A DNA stretch of 64,000 bases, taken from contig NZ_OZ245785.1 in the NCBI RefSeq assembly GCF_965227785.1, forward strand, positions 2,356,001 to 2,420,000. Reading direction: 5' to 3'. The stretch comes from Gracilimonas sp965227785. Its GTDB lineage: Bacteria; Bacteroidota; Rhodothermia; Balneolales; Balneolaceae. Shown one piece after another: positions 28,693 to 37,086 of this stretch; within the stretch, counting starts at the first letter, position 1; each line of letters begins with the position of its first letter. The notes under the pieces are model-generated. The model saw nothing but the letters and a program-made list of their open reading frames with translations. It searched no databases and was not told the DNA's origin. Made by a program: the position numbers and the translations under genes.

Positions 28693-30207
28693 TTACTGAA
28701 TAGTAAACTGAACCATTACAATGTTGTCCATGTCGTCAAATACGGGTGGGTCGTCACTTCCTTCAGAGCCATCGAAATCATAAGATCCGATGGTTCCGTT
28801 ATCGATGTGCAACATCGCCCATACTTTCTCTCCTGACTCAAGGGTTTCGCCATCGTTAAGCTCAATTACCAGGTCTGTATTATGGCCGGTGTAAACTTGC
28901 CCGTGACCGATACTTGCCGGTACTACGGGAGAATCATTGCCGGTGTCTCTGTGAAGCACGACAAATCCTATTTGGCCGGTCATGGTTTCAGAGATGGTAA
29001 GTGTTCCGTCTTCAACAGACTGGTCTTCTGCAACTACAGCCGGGGCAGCGGAGCCACTTACGGTAATGCTTGTTAACAGAATTCCATTTGCAGTGATAAC
29101 CGGTTGGTCATGGGGTCCTTGTCCGTCAAACTCGTACTCACCAATTGTTCCGGTATCGTAGTGAACCATAGGATATAGTACGTCACCGTCTTCAACTACA
29201 ACGCTGTCATCAAAGGTGATTTGAACGTCGGTATTCATGCCTTCCTGAATCGGTGCTTTGCCAATAATTTCCGGAATTTGAGGGCCGTCGTTTGCTTCGT
29301 TTGAAGCATGTACAACTACCCATCCATCGGTATCCGATTCTACATCAACCATGATTGAGTTATTCATAACGGTTTGGTCTTCCGCCATCAGTGTTGATGT
29401 ATTCTCGATTACTTCAAAAGATGAAAGCACAATTTCACCTTCTGCTGTAATTACGGGTTGATCTAAGCCGCTTTGCCCGTCAAACTCATATTCGCCATCT
29501 GTACCGGTGTCATAGTGAAGCATTGGGAAGAGGTTATCTCCGGTAGAAGCTTCTTCACCGTCGTTCAGTACAATTTCCACATTCTCATTAACACCTGCAG
29601 AAACCGGTGCCTTACCAATTATTTCAGGGATTTGAGGCCCGTCATTGTTAGCATTAGGTCCGTGAATTACAATCCAGCCGTCTTCAGCTGCAGATACGGA
29701 ACCGATAACAAAAATATTTCCACGATTTACCTGGTCACTGACCGAAATGGCAGGATCAGTTTGAGAAATCATAAATGAAGTCATTACAATTTCGTCATTT
29801 AAAGTTACCGGCAGGTCTAAGCCGTTTTCCCCGTCAAATTCATACTCGCCCATGGTTCCGGTGTCTTCATGCAGCATAGCCCAAAGGGTTTCCTCGTTAG
29901 AAACGCCCTCTTCCAGCTGAATGGTTACATCTGTATTTACGCCGGCATCAACCATAGATTTCCCGATAATTTCAGGAACTTGTGGCCCGTTACCCTCAGC
30001 ATTTGAACGGTGAATGACAATCCATCCGCTTTCAGGAGACACCACATTGTCGATTACAACCTGGTTACCGTTGCTGGTACCTTGAGTGTTGGCTTCAACC
30101 GCCGGAATGTCGGTATCGTCTTCACCCGATGAATTATTATTGTTACAGGCTGTGAAGGAAAGCCCTACAGCAGCCAGAATAATGAATAGTTTGTTTAGTG
30201 ATTTCAT
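28693..30207 (-). CDS. Lipoprotein with four tandem DUF7282-like domains
   Basis: This 504-residue lipoprotein (lipobox FTAC, Cys21) has a short Asn/Glu/Asp linker. Four repeats of about 110 residues follow, at about 45-150, 158-265, 270-385 and 392-504. Each repeat reads GWIVIHxSNxxNDGPQxPEIIGK, then a Asp/Glu-rich strand, then LHYDTGTxGEYEFDG and a Pro-Val end. This is the DUF7282 pattern known mainly from halophilic archaeal surface proteins. The mature protein is very acidic, which fits a salt-exposed surface. The function is unknown. The fourth repeat is the most divergent. Confidence 0.78.
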   Translation of the reverse strand: MKSLNKLFIILAAVGLSFTACNNNNSSGEDDTDIPAVEANTQGTSNGNQVVIDNVVSPESGWIVIHRSNAEGNGPQVPEIIGKSMVDAGVNTDVTIQLEEGVSNEETLWAMLHEDTGTMGEYEFDGENGLDLPVTLNDEIVMTSFMISQTDPAISVSDQVNRGNIFVIGSVSAAEDGWIVIHGPNANNDGPQIPEIIGKAPVSAGVNENVEIVLNDGEEASTGDNLFPMLHYDTGTDGEYEFDGQSGLDQPVITAEGEIVLSSFEVIENTSTLMAEDQTVMNNSIMVDVESDTDGWVVVHASNEANDGPQIPEIIGKAPIQEGMNTDVQITFDDSVVVEDGDVLYPMVHYDTGTIGEYEFDGQGPHDQPVITANGILLTSITVSGSAAPAVVAEDQSVEDGTLTISETMTGQIGFVVLHRDTGNDSPVVPASIGHGQVYTGHNTDLVIELNDGETLESGEKVWAMLHIDNGTIGSYDFDGSEGSDDPPVFDDMDNIVMVQFTIQ

Positions 30208-30433
30208 AATAGTTTTACTTGATGAATTTTATTTCTTAATCATTTGAGAATACGAGCTGATTAATGAAGCAGATTGCAAAAAATTCAGAAAGATTGAATA
30301 ACAGGGATAACGGAAGATCTGCCAAATGGAAAGCCGGTATATAGACTATATGCAGGCGAAGAAGAGGATCTTTATACGATATATGACCCATTTGAAAAAG
30401 CGATACACATTAGAATTAGTTGAATGAAGAGTA

Positions 30434-31075
30434 GTGGCTGTTAAAAAAGAATTAAGTAGAAATAAAACTGCTGATAGCTATAATGCCCTCGCACCGGAAT
30501 ACGATGTGCGCTGGAAGGGGTACATAGAGAATACGCATCAAAAATTGCTAAATCTGCTGGAAATAAACCCTTCTGATCGGGTGCTGGACATCAGCGCGGG
30601 TACCGGTTACCTGGCAAAGTATCTTCAGAAGAATGGGTGGGAATTCGACCAGTTTGTGCTAAATGATATATCCTCTGAAATGTTGGGGAAAGCCCAAGAA
30701 AAGGTAGGCTCAGATGGTCGTTATGGTTTTACCGAATACCGAGCGGAGCAGATGGGTTTTGAGTCCAATTCCTTTGATCGGGTGATTTCAATGAATGCTT
30801 TTCACAATTACTCCGATCAGGGGGCGGTAATTCGAGAGGTTTATCGGGTGCTAAAGCCGGGCGGGAGCTTCTATATGCTGGATTGGAATAAACAGGGATT
30901 CTTCAGGCCGGTGAATTACCTCATCAATGTATTCACGACTGAAACCATTCAAACGGTTTCTCTGGGCGAGGCAGAGAAACTACTCCGTTTATATGGCTTT
31001 TGTATTCATCAAAAGGACTATTGGTACTACCGCTATTGGAACCTGTTTCTCATCTGTGCAACCAAGCCTGTTTAG
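30434..31075 (+). CDS. Class I SAM-dependent methyltransferase
   Basis: This 213-residue methyltransferase has motif I VLDISAGTGYLA (about residues 53-64), then NDISSEML (motif II region), FDRVISMNAFHNY (motif IV) and a KPGGSFYMLDW segment. The fold is UbiE/methyltransferase-11-like. The substrate is unknown. The start is GTG at 30434: an ATG nearby is in a different frame that ends at once. It is monocistronic with a terminator after it. Confidence 0.85.
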   Translation: MAVKKELSRNKTADSYNALAPEYDVRWKGYIENTHQKLLNLLEINPSDRVLDISAGTGYLAKYLQKNGWEFDQFVLNDISSEMLGKAQEKVGSDGRYGFTEYRAEQMGFESNSFDRVISMNAFHNYSDQGAVIREVYRVLKPGGSFYMLDWNKQGFFRPVNYLINVFTTETIQTVSLGEAEKLLRLYGFCIHQKDYWYYRYWNLFLICATKPV

Positions 31076-31086
31076 AGGGAAAAGAA

Positions 31087-31120
31087 AAAGCCCCGACCGA
31101 TCAAAACCGGGGCTTTGTTT
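31087..31120 (+). terminator. Rho-independent terminator after the methyltransferase
   Basis: AAAGCCCCG at 31087-31095 pairs with CGGGGCTTT at 31108-31116 across a 12-base loop. It is followed by GTTT. It begins 11 bases after the stop codon. Confidence 0.88.
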
Positions 31121-31286
31121 GAGTTATTCGGAGTATATTTTTGCTAATCACTTAAAATTAGCACTGTAATAGTACGAGGGTCAGGAGCCGCCGGATTGGA
31201 AAAAACTACTTAAGATTTTCGAAGAGAAGACGATAAGCGGGTACAGAACCCCCTTTTGGGGAGGAAGAGAAGAGGTGGCTGCCGGC

Positions 31287-31706
31287 TTACAGGTATTCGA
31301 TAACAGCAGTTACATCGCCCTGGTAATGACCTTTTAGTGAGCTGAGGTCTTTGATTTTACCATTCAGGGAAATGTGATGTTCGCCGGTTTCAGTAGTTCT
31401 TTTTTCTACTTGAAGTGACTCAAATTCCATGGTTTCTCCGTCATAATTCCTTATGCCGGCGTTTTCAATAATTGAAACACTTACATCGGTGCCCGGCGAG
31501 GTTTGAAGTGAAAACCCTCCGGCTTTGACATTACTGTTAATAGCATCCACAGAGCTTAAGTCGATAAGCCCTTCTTCTATGGAAGACAACCCGGCTCCGC
31601 TTACGATCTCTACACGAACTTGCATTACAGCTGTTGTTTGTGCCTGAAGGGAAGCCCAAAAGCCAGAGGCCAGAAGAATTAATATGTGGGTGATTGCTAC
31701 TCTCAT
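31287..31706 (-). CDS. Secreted DUF4402-like small protein
   Basis: This 139-residue protein has a signal peptide (about 1-22, ending SLQAQT). It then has a short beta-rich domain ending KGHYQGDVTAVIEYL, the typical close of DUF4402-like secreted domains (GxYxGxxTVxVxY). It probably forms a surface fibre subunit or a small extracellular domain, but the match is by pattern only. The gene lies between a methyltransferase gene (convergent) and an unknown cytoplasmic gene. Confidence 0.6.
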   Translation of the reverse strand: MRVAITHILILLASGFWASLQAQTTAVMQVRVEIVSGAGLSSIEEGLIDLSSVDAINSNVKAGGFSLQTSPGTDVSVSIIENAGIRNYDGETMEFESLQVEKRTTETGEHHISLNGKIKDLSSLKGHYQGDVTAVIEYL

Positions 31707-31878
31707 TTTTATTTATCTCACCCAAATAATATTAATATCCTCTAACATTAAAAAATTTTAATTTAAATAAAGAGGAAATAATTTCCTTCTTACAATTCAA
31801 AAACGCTGCTTAAGCAGATATGGGAAGTGTTTTTTACAAATGTTAGAAATTAAAACTCTCTAATGTTAGAAGAAATTT

Positions 31879-31907
31879 ACTTTCAGAAATCATTGATTTC
31901 TGAAAGT
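31879..31907. repeat. Perfect 13-bp hairpin
   Basis: ACTTTCAGAAATC at 31879-31891 pairs with GATTTCTGAAAGT at 31895-31907 across a 3-base loop. It sits 30 bases beyond the stop of the minus-strand gene 31938-32471. The stem is AT-rich and no clean T-tract follows on that strand, so it is a weak terminator candidate. Around it lie direct repeats of ATGTTAGAA at 31839 and 31863. Confidence 0.6.
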
Positions 31908-31937
31908 ATCAGAGGTTTTTATTAAAAGAATGGGAGG

Positions 31938-32471
31938 CTAAATTCTGAAGAATCTCTTCAGTTTTATCCGCTTTGCTTTCTTTTTGAGAGCGGTAAGTTT
32001 TTCCTCATCCAGCTCAAGGTCGGCCGGATGAAGTTCTATCTCTTGAAGGGAGTCCATTGGGTTAAGTATCCCAAGATGTTTGATAAAAGTGTTTAGATGG
32101 CTTCTCAGATACTTTTTCCGGTTTTTGTCCAAAATATCGACAATCTCTTCCCACTTTTCGGGCTTAACGGAACACTCAATTCCCAGGCCAATGGCATCAG
32201 AGTCGTCGGGGCTGTTGAGGCAAATTTCCAGCTGCAATTCCAGGTTTTCCGGCAGGGGTTCGGGGCGGAGTAATTTGGGGCCTTGGTGTTTTTTATATCC
32301 GCGAGGAAAAAAGCTCTTCCAAAGCTCTCCGGTAGAGGGGTCGTGATAAAAAACTTCATAGGTATCCATGTTCTTTCGCACGGTTACCATGTCTTTTATG
32401 CGCTCTATTTGTCTCTTATTATTAATGATATACATAATATTGCCTGCCTCGTAGATGTATACTTTTGCCAA
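31938..32471 (-). CDS. Unknown cytoplasmic protein
   Basis: This 177-residue protein has no signal or membrane segment. It is rich in Lys, Glu and Leu, with basic helix segments near the C-terminus (LKKKAKRIKLKRFF). The start is uncertain: TTG at 32471, preceded by AAGGA at good spacing, or ATG at 32435 (MYIINNKRQ), which is also preceded by GAGG. I do not recognise the family. Convergence of codon quality and length argues that it is a real gene. Confidence 0.65.
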   Translation of the reverse strand: MAKVYIYEAGNIMYIINNKRQIERIKDMVTVRKNMDTYEVFYHDPSTGELWKSFFPRGYKKHQGPKLLRPEPLPENLELQLEICLNSPDDSDAIGLGIECSVKPEKWEEIVDILDKNRKKYLRSHLNTFIKHLGILNPMDSLQEIELHPADLELDEEKLTALKKKAKRIKLKRFFRI

Positions 32472-32570
32472 TTACAAAAGTTCCTTGGTACCGGTTTGTT
32501 ACAAACTATTTTCAGGATGAAACAAAGAGTTGAACTTTCAATGGCTGTGAATGAATTTAAATGCGCGTTT

Positions 32571-33848
32571 CTATTTTACACGCTCTATGATGATGAGTGT
32601 TATATCGTCACTTTGGGGCTGACCTTTACTAAAATTATCAATTGTTTTTAGCAGGTTCATCATCATTTGGGAAGGGGTGAGGGATTTATGCTCCAATAGC
32701 CATTGCTCAAAACCTTCGTCGGTAAAAAACTCTCCCTCTGTATTTCGTGCCTCAGGGATGCCATCCGAAAAAAGAATTAACTTATTGCCTGAATACAGCT
32801 TTATCGAATCACCTTTAAAATCTACGGGATCCATAATTCCCAGCATCACGCCACCAACTTCGAGCTGACTGAGTTTATGATTGTGTACATCCAGCAAATA
32901 GGGATTATTATGTCCGGCATTTACGTAATTAAAGGTGTGAGTATCAGTGTCAAGTTCACCATAAACAGCCGTGATAAATTTGTCGATGGGTGAATCTTCG
33001 TAGATAAGTTTATTAACGCTGTTGATAGAATCTCCAACATTCTTGTTGTTCTCAACGTGAGATCGAAGGGAGGCACGCATAGTCGCCATTAAGAGGGAAG
33101 CCGGAACACCTTTGCCGGTTACATCGGCCACGGTAAACCCCCAGCGGTTAGTTCCCGGGATGGGGATATAATCGTAATAATCTCCCCCAACACTTTTTGC
33201 GGGTTTACTGCATCCGGCTATACGATAGTGTGGAATGTTAGGCACTTCTTTAGGCCAAAACCCGGATTGAATGGTACGTGCAACCTCGAGCTCTTTATCC
33301 ATAATTTCTTTCTCGATGCGCTGTTGCTGTAGTTTGGCATTCTCTATGGCAATAGCGGCCTGATTGGCCATCGTTTGAAAAACAGGAATCAATTCATCGG
33401 TGAGCTCTTCCGGGTTTTTTTTGTTTATGGCCTGAAGGGCTCCAATAACTTTCCCATTATGATTTACAAGAGGTACGCAAATCAGATCTTTGGTTGTGAA
33501 TGAAGAGCTAACGCTGAGTTCTCCTGCAAAACGGGGGTCTTTTTGTACATCTTTTACAACCACGGGCTCTACGTTCTGTACAACCCAGCCACTTAACCCC
33601 TGAGTGGCAGGCATGCTTTTACCGGAAAGTTCGGCCGTGGCAGGACCGGTGGGGATGGTTAATGTAAGCTTTGATTTATCCTCTGACAGCAGAAAAAGGG
33701 AGCTTGCCTCAGTATCCATAATGATTTTGGCGGAATCCATAATCTCACGGAGTAATTTATCTAATTCGAGGTTGGAATTTATTTTCCCAACCAGTTCCAT
33801 GAGCAGATTAAGCTGGTCAATATTAATAGATTGTGATATTGTTTTCAT
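32571..33848 (-). CDS. GAF domain-SpoIIE/PP2C serine phosphatase
   Basis: This 425-residue protein has an N-terminal helix, a GAF sensory domain (about 30-170) and a short coiled coil (about 165-195). A PPM/SpoIIE phosphatase domain follows (about 200-425) with GGDYYDY, VADVTGKGVPASLLMA and GHNNPYLL. The Asp residues in GGDYYD and DVTGKG are the metal ligands. Such proteins act as partner-switch phosphatases on an anti-sigma antagonist, but no RsbV- or RsbW-like gene is adjacent. The GAF ligand is unknown. Confidence 0.92.
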   Translation of the reverse strand: MKTISQSINIDQLNLLMELVGKINSNLELDKLLREIMDSAKIIMDTEASSLFLLSEDKSKLTLTIPTGPATAELSGKSMPATQGLSGWVVQNVEPVVVKDVQKDPRFAGELSVSSSFTTKDLICVPLVNHNGKVIGALQAINKKNPEELTDELIPVFQTMANQAAIAIENAKLQQQRIEKEIMDKELEVARTIQSGFWPKEVPNIPHYRIAGCSKPAKSVGGDYYDYIPIPGTNRWGFTVADVTGKGVPASLLMATMRASLRSHVENNKNVGDSINSVNKLIYEDSPIDKFITAVYGELDTDTHTFNYVNAGHNNPYLLDVHNHKLSQLEVGGVMLGIMDPVDFKGDSIKLYSGNKLILFSDGIPEARNTEGEFFTDEGFEQWLLEHKSLTPSQMMMNLLKTIDNFSKGQPQSDDITLIIIERVK

Positions 33849-34115
33849 ACCCGATACCCATACTAACTTATTATAGTGTTAAGCTCCTTGAGTTCCACCA
33901 CTTTCGGAATGTTCCCCAAAGCATTTCTCACCTTGATCAAATTGTAACAAACCCCAAAAAAGAAGCACTTTAATATAAATAAGAAGAGTCAAAATACTAT
34001 AACGATTCTTAGGAATACAATGACGGGTCAGATGCGTGAAAACACGTATTGATTTTAGAAATTTATTTCTCGTGATTGTAATCATAATGTTCTGAATAAT
34101 TAGTGGGAAGGGTAC

Positions 34116-34847
34116 ATGTATTTGCTAAGAAAAATTATGATAACCGGGGTGCTGTTCTGTATAACTCATACGTTATTAGCCCAGAATACACATGAAAAAG
34201 AGCTGGTAATTCGGGGTGAGCCAATGCTTTCTTCCGACCAGATTATTGCTGACCGGGAAGTGAATTATGATGTAAACGGACAGCTTGCAGCAGGGCTATT
34301 AATTAAAACCTCTTTGAAGGATTTGAATATTGAGTCGACTCTGGGAGTGCTCAGTATAATGGGATACGAGAATTCAGTTTTGATTCTTCTTTCTCCGAAA
34401 GAAAGTAAGGTGAATATCTATAAAGAAGGCATTGATCCACTGAATATTTTACTGAGCGAGGCGGGAATAGACTTAGAGAGCGGAAAAGTGTGGGAAATCA
34501 AGGTGACGGAACAACTGAAGAAGAATACCTCTGAAGAATTGAAGATTGTGAAGGATTTGGAATATCTCAAAAATGAACTGGTAGCCAATCGGAGAGAAAA
34601 TAAAACGGCGGAGGGAGTTTTAGCTGCTGGTTTAAAAATCTATTCAGACTGGAAAAATCTGGACATTGCAGCACTGGATCCCGACAAATTGTTGAAGACA
34701 CAGGAAGGGGAAAACTATTACCTGGTGTACTTATTACCGGATATTCAGGAAGTACGGATTTCCATGCCCGGGAAAAAACCACTAACCATCAACTTGGCCC
34801 AAACTACTCTTGAAAGCGGTCGGGTATATAGCTTGAGTATTGAATAA
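34116..34847 (+). CDS. Secreted protein with two tandem repeats, unknown
   Basis: This 243-residue protein has a signal peptide (about 1-22, ending LLAQN). Two homologous halves follow, at about 41-127 and 164-243. Matching phrases include LAAGLLIKTSLKDL against LAAGLKIYSDWKNL, and ESGKVWEIKV against ESGRVYSLSI. This is internal duplication of a small beta-rich domain, possibly PEGA-like. It sits upstream of the tRNA. I do not recognise a named family. Confidence 0.7.
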   Translation: MYLLRKIMITGVLFCITHTLLAQNTHEKELVIRGEPMLSSDQIIADREVNYDVNGQLAAGLLIKTSLKDLNIESTLGVLSIMGYENSVLILLSPKESKVNIYKEGIDPLNILLSEAGIDLESGKVWEIKVTEQLKKNTSEELKIVKDLEYLKNELVANRRENKTAEGVLAAGLKIYSDWKNLDIAALDPDKLLKTQEGENYYLVYLLPDIQEVRISMPGKKPLTINLAQTTLESGRVYSLSIE

Positions 34848-34880
34848 GCTGGTATATCAGAAATTTTATTAAATAAACTA

Positions 34881-34915
34881 AAAAAGGACGCCAGCTATTT
34901 GCTAACGTCCTTTTA
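34881..34915. terminator. Bidirectional terminator-like hairpin
   Basis: AAAAGGACG at 34882-34890 pairs with CGTCCTTTT at 34906-34914 across a 15-base loop. T runs occur on both strands (TTTT after the plus stem, TTTTT on the minus). It would close the gene 34116-34847 and also the minus-strand tRNA. Confidence 0.8.
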
Positions 34916-34916
34916 A

Positions 34917-34992
<76 letters not shown>

Positions 34993-35036
34993 ATTATTGA
35001 GCGCTAAAGATACGCATCAAATCAGGCAAAACTCAA

Positions 35037-35435
35037 TTACTTCTTGCTTTGGCACAGCTCCACCAAAACCCCGTGATTATCTTTAGGGTGAACAAAGGCA
35101 ACCAGCTTATTGTCAGCTCCGTCTTTGGGCTTTTCATTTAATACGGTAAACCCTTCATTGCGAAGTCGGTCCAGTTCAGCGTGGATATCATCAACCTCAA
35201 AGGCCACATGATGGATGCCTTCTCCTTTCCTTTCCACATACTTGGCAATTACCGAATCATCGGCAGTTGGGCCCAGAAGTTCCACTTTGGATTCTCCTGT
35301 TTGAAAGAAAACCGTTTCTACCTTTTCACTTTCTACGGTTTCGGATTTGGTGGGAGAGGCGTTTAAAATTTTAGAGTAGGTTTCTGTGGCTTTTTTAATG
35401 TCTTTAACGGCGATGCCAATATGGTCAATATGCAT
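35037..35435 (-). CDS. mce: Methylmalonyl-CoA epimerase
   Basis: This 132-residue VOC-fold protein begins MHIDHIGIAVKDI. It has the metal-site His in GIHHVAFEVDD and Glu in VLVELCQ. The length and motifs match methylmalonyl-CoA epimerase, which interconverts (R) and (S) forms in the propionyl-CoA to succinyl-CoA route. The mutase genes are not in this window. It lies 23 bases after the aminopeptidase gene on the same strand and is probably co-transcribed with it. Confidence 0.93.
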   Translation of the reverse strand: MHIDHIGIAVKDIKKATETYSKILNASPTKSETVESEKVETVFFQTGESKVELLGPTADDSVIAKYVERKGEGIHHVAFEVDDIHAELDRLRNEGFTVLNEKPKDGADNKLVAFVHPKDNHGVLVELCQSKK

Positions 35436-35458
35436 GACTTAAGTTATTTGAGGTATTA

Positions 35459-36973
35459 TTAATTATCGATTGAAATAGGGTTTTTCTGAAGAAGGCCCTC
35501 CTTTTGCATAAGTTTCTCAATACTTTCAATATCCCGGGGCAGGAAATCGCTGAAGATTTCAACTCCGTTTTCGGTTGCAATAATCATGTCTTCCAGGCGA
35601 ATGTAAATACGTTCTTCGGGTACCCTAAACTGTGGTTCTATCACAAAAACCATCCCCGGTTCTATGGGTTGGGCATAGTCACCTACATCGTGTACCGACA
35701 TTCCCACTCCGTGCCCCAATCGCATGTTCGGGTTTTCGGCTCTTTCATGGTACCCGGCTACAAATTCCTCAGCAGCTTTTTGGTAAAGCGGTTTAGAAAA
35801 CTTGTGTTCTTCTAAAATAACGTCAATTTCCTTCAGGGCATTTTGCATTACCTGCTGTGGGGTAAGCCCGAGCTTTATGTTGTAGAGAATTGCCTCATAT
35901 AACTTCAAATAGAAGGAGTACAATTCTCTTTGAACCGGGTTGAAAGTTCCATTTACGGGCCACATCCGGCCAAGATCACTGGAGTAATATCGGTCATAAG
36001 CACCATAATCCATCAAAATCATGTCACCGGCTTTTGCCGTCCGCTCGCTGTTATGATAGTGGTTCATGTATGCATCCGGACCTACATGGATGAGAGGGTA
36101 ATAGGCATCGTCCTGAATATTATGCTTCCAGTAAATATATTTGGAAACGGCCTCTAACTCATAAGGCTTAACACCCGGCTCGGTTGATTTCATCGACTCC
36201 ATAATAACTTCTGCCTGAAGCCGGGTAGAACGGCGGATGAGTTCCAGTTCTTTTTCACTCTTTATTTTCCGAAGCTCATCGATGATGGGATCCAAATCTT
36301 TAACCTTTAAATCAGGAGCTATTTCCCGGACTTCCTGAATGAAGTTTTGATGACGGGACAGGCGAGTGTCCAGCGGATTGGCTTTCATGTCTACAATGTG
36401 CCGATTGGCCATACTGCGCGTCATGGCAACTTCCTCGTAGGGACTGTGAGGAGTGAAGGCGGTGCTGATTTTGGTAGATTCATTCAGGGATTTCAGGTCA
36501 TTCAATAAATCTGAATATGATCCAACATTCTCAATACCGGAAAGTTCTTTTACTAAATCAGCATCTTCAAAAGAAAGTATTTTTCCCTCTCCATACTCCC
36601 GTCGTTCTTTGCGGTTATACAGGTAAATAGTAGCCTCACGGCTTTGCCCATTCAGTATCAGGTAGGCATCCGGTGATTCAATGCCGGACAAGTAGTAGAA
36701 CTCGTTGTTTTGTCTAAAATCCAGATAGCCCACCGGGCTTGGGGCTCCCTGTAGAATAGCTATGCCATCTTGTCCAATGGCATCATAAACCTTGTTTCGA
36801 CGCTCCGAAAATTCTTCGGGAGTGAAATGCTCCGAAAACAAGGGCCGGTCTTCTTTCATAGTGGATTCATTCCAGTCTGATTGCTGAGCGAATAGTGATG
36901 AAGAAAAAACAAAGAGAAGGGATAACAGGAGGAGACTTTGTATGCTAAGAGCAAATTGGAAGATGCGGGACAT
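35459..36973 (-). CDS. Secreted M24 aminopeptidase P family protein
   Basis: This 504-residue exported metallopeptidase has a signal peptide (about 1-29, ending LFAQQ), an aminopeptidase P N-terminal domain (AMP_N, about 50-190) and a pita-bread catalytic domain (about 245-480). The metal ligands are the Asp residues in LMDYGAYDRYYSSD, His in GHGVGM, and Glu in VIEPQ and RLEDM. It should release N-terminal residues before proline. Export is unusual for PepP of enterobacteria but common in Bacteroidota. It leads a two-gene unit with mce. Confidence 0.93.
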   Translation of the reverse strand: MSRIFQFALSIQSLLLLSLLFVFSSSLFAQQSDWNESTMKEDRPLFSEHFTPEEFSERRNKVYDAIGQDGIAILQGAPSPVGYLDFRQNNEFYYLSGIESPDAYLILNGQSREATIYLYNRKERREYGEGKILSFEDADLVKELSGIENVGSYSDLLNDLKSLNESTKISTAFTPHSPYEEVAMTRSMANRHIVDMKANPLDTRLSRHQNFIQEVREIAPDLKVKDLDPIIDELRKIKSEKELELIRRSTRLQAEVIMESMKSTEPGVKPYELEAVSKYIYWKHNIQDDAYYPLIHVGPDAYMNHYHNSERTAKAGDMILMDYGAYDRYYSSDLGRMWPVNGTFNPVQRELYSFYLKLYEAILYNIKLGLTPQQVMQNALKEIDVILEEHKFSKPLYQKAAEEFVAGYHERAENPNMRLGHGVGMSVHDVGDYAQPIEPGMVFVIEPQFRVPEERIYIRLEDMIIATENGVEIFSDFLPRDIESIEKLMQKEGLLQKNPISIDN

Positions 36974-37007
36974 GATTGCTGGACTGAGATTAAAATTTCA
37001 CTCAAAT

Positions 37008-37065
37008 AAAAAAGGGTAAATAAAAAGTAAGAAACAATGTGGTCTTAAACTTCTTATTTACCCTT
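37008..37065 (-). terminator. Rho-independent terminator for the CHASE2 cyclase-M48 operon
   Basis: On the minus strand AAGGGTAAATAA (37065-37054) pairs with TTATTTACCCTT (37023-37012), extended with one mismatch. It is followed by a T run (TTTTTTAT). It starts 21 bases after the M48 stop. The loop is long (30 bases). Confidence 0.8.
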
Positions 37066-37086
37066 ACAAGTGGTAAGTATAGATCA

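Noticed and set aside
33879..34085. Minus-strand 68-codon frame between SpoIIE gene and repeat protein
   Set aside because: No start with coding sense, no family, and the region is probably the promoter of the two divergent genes.
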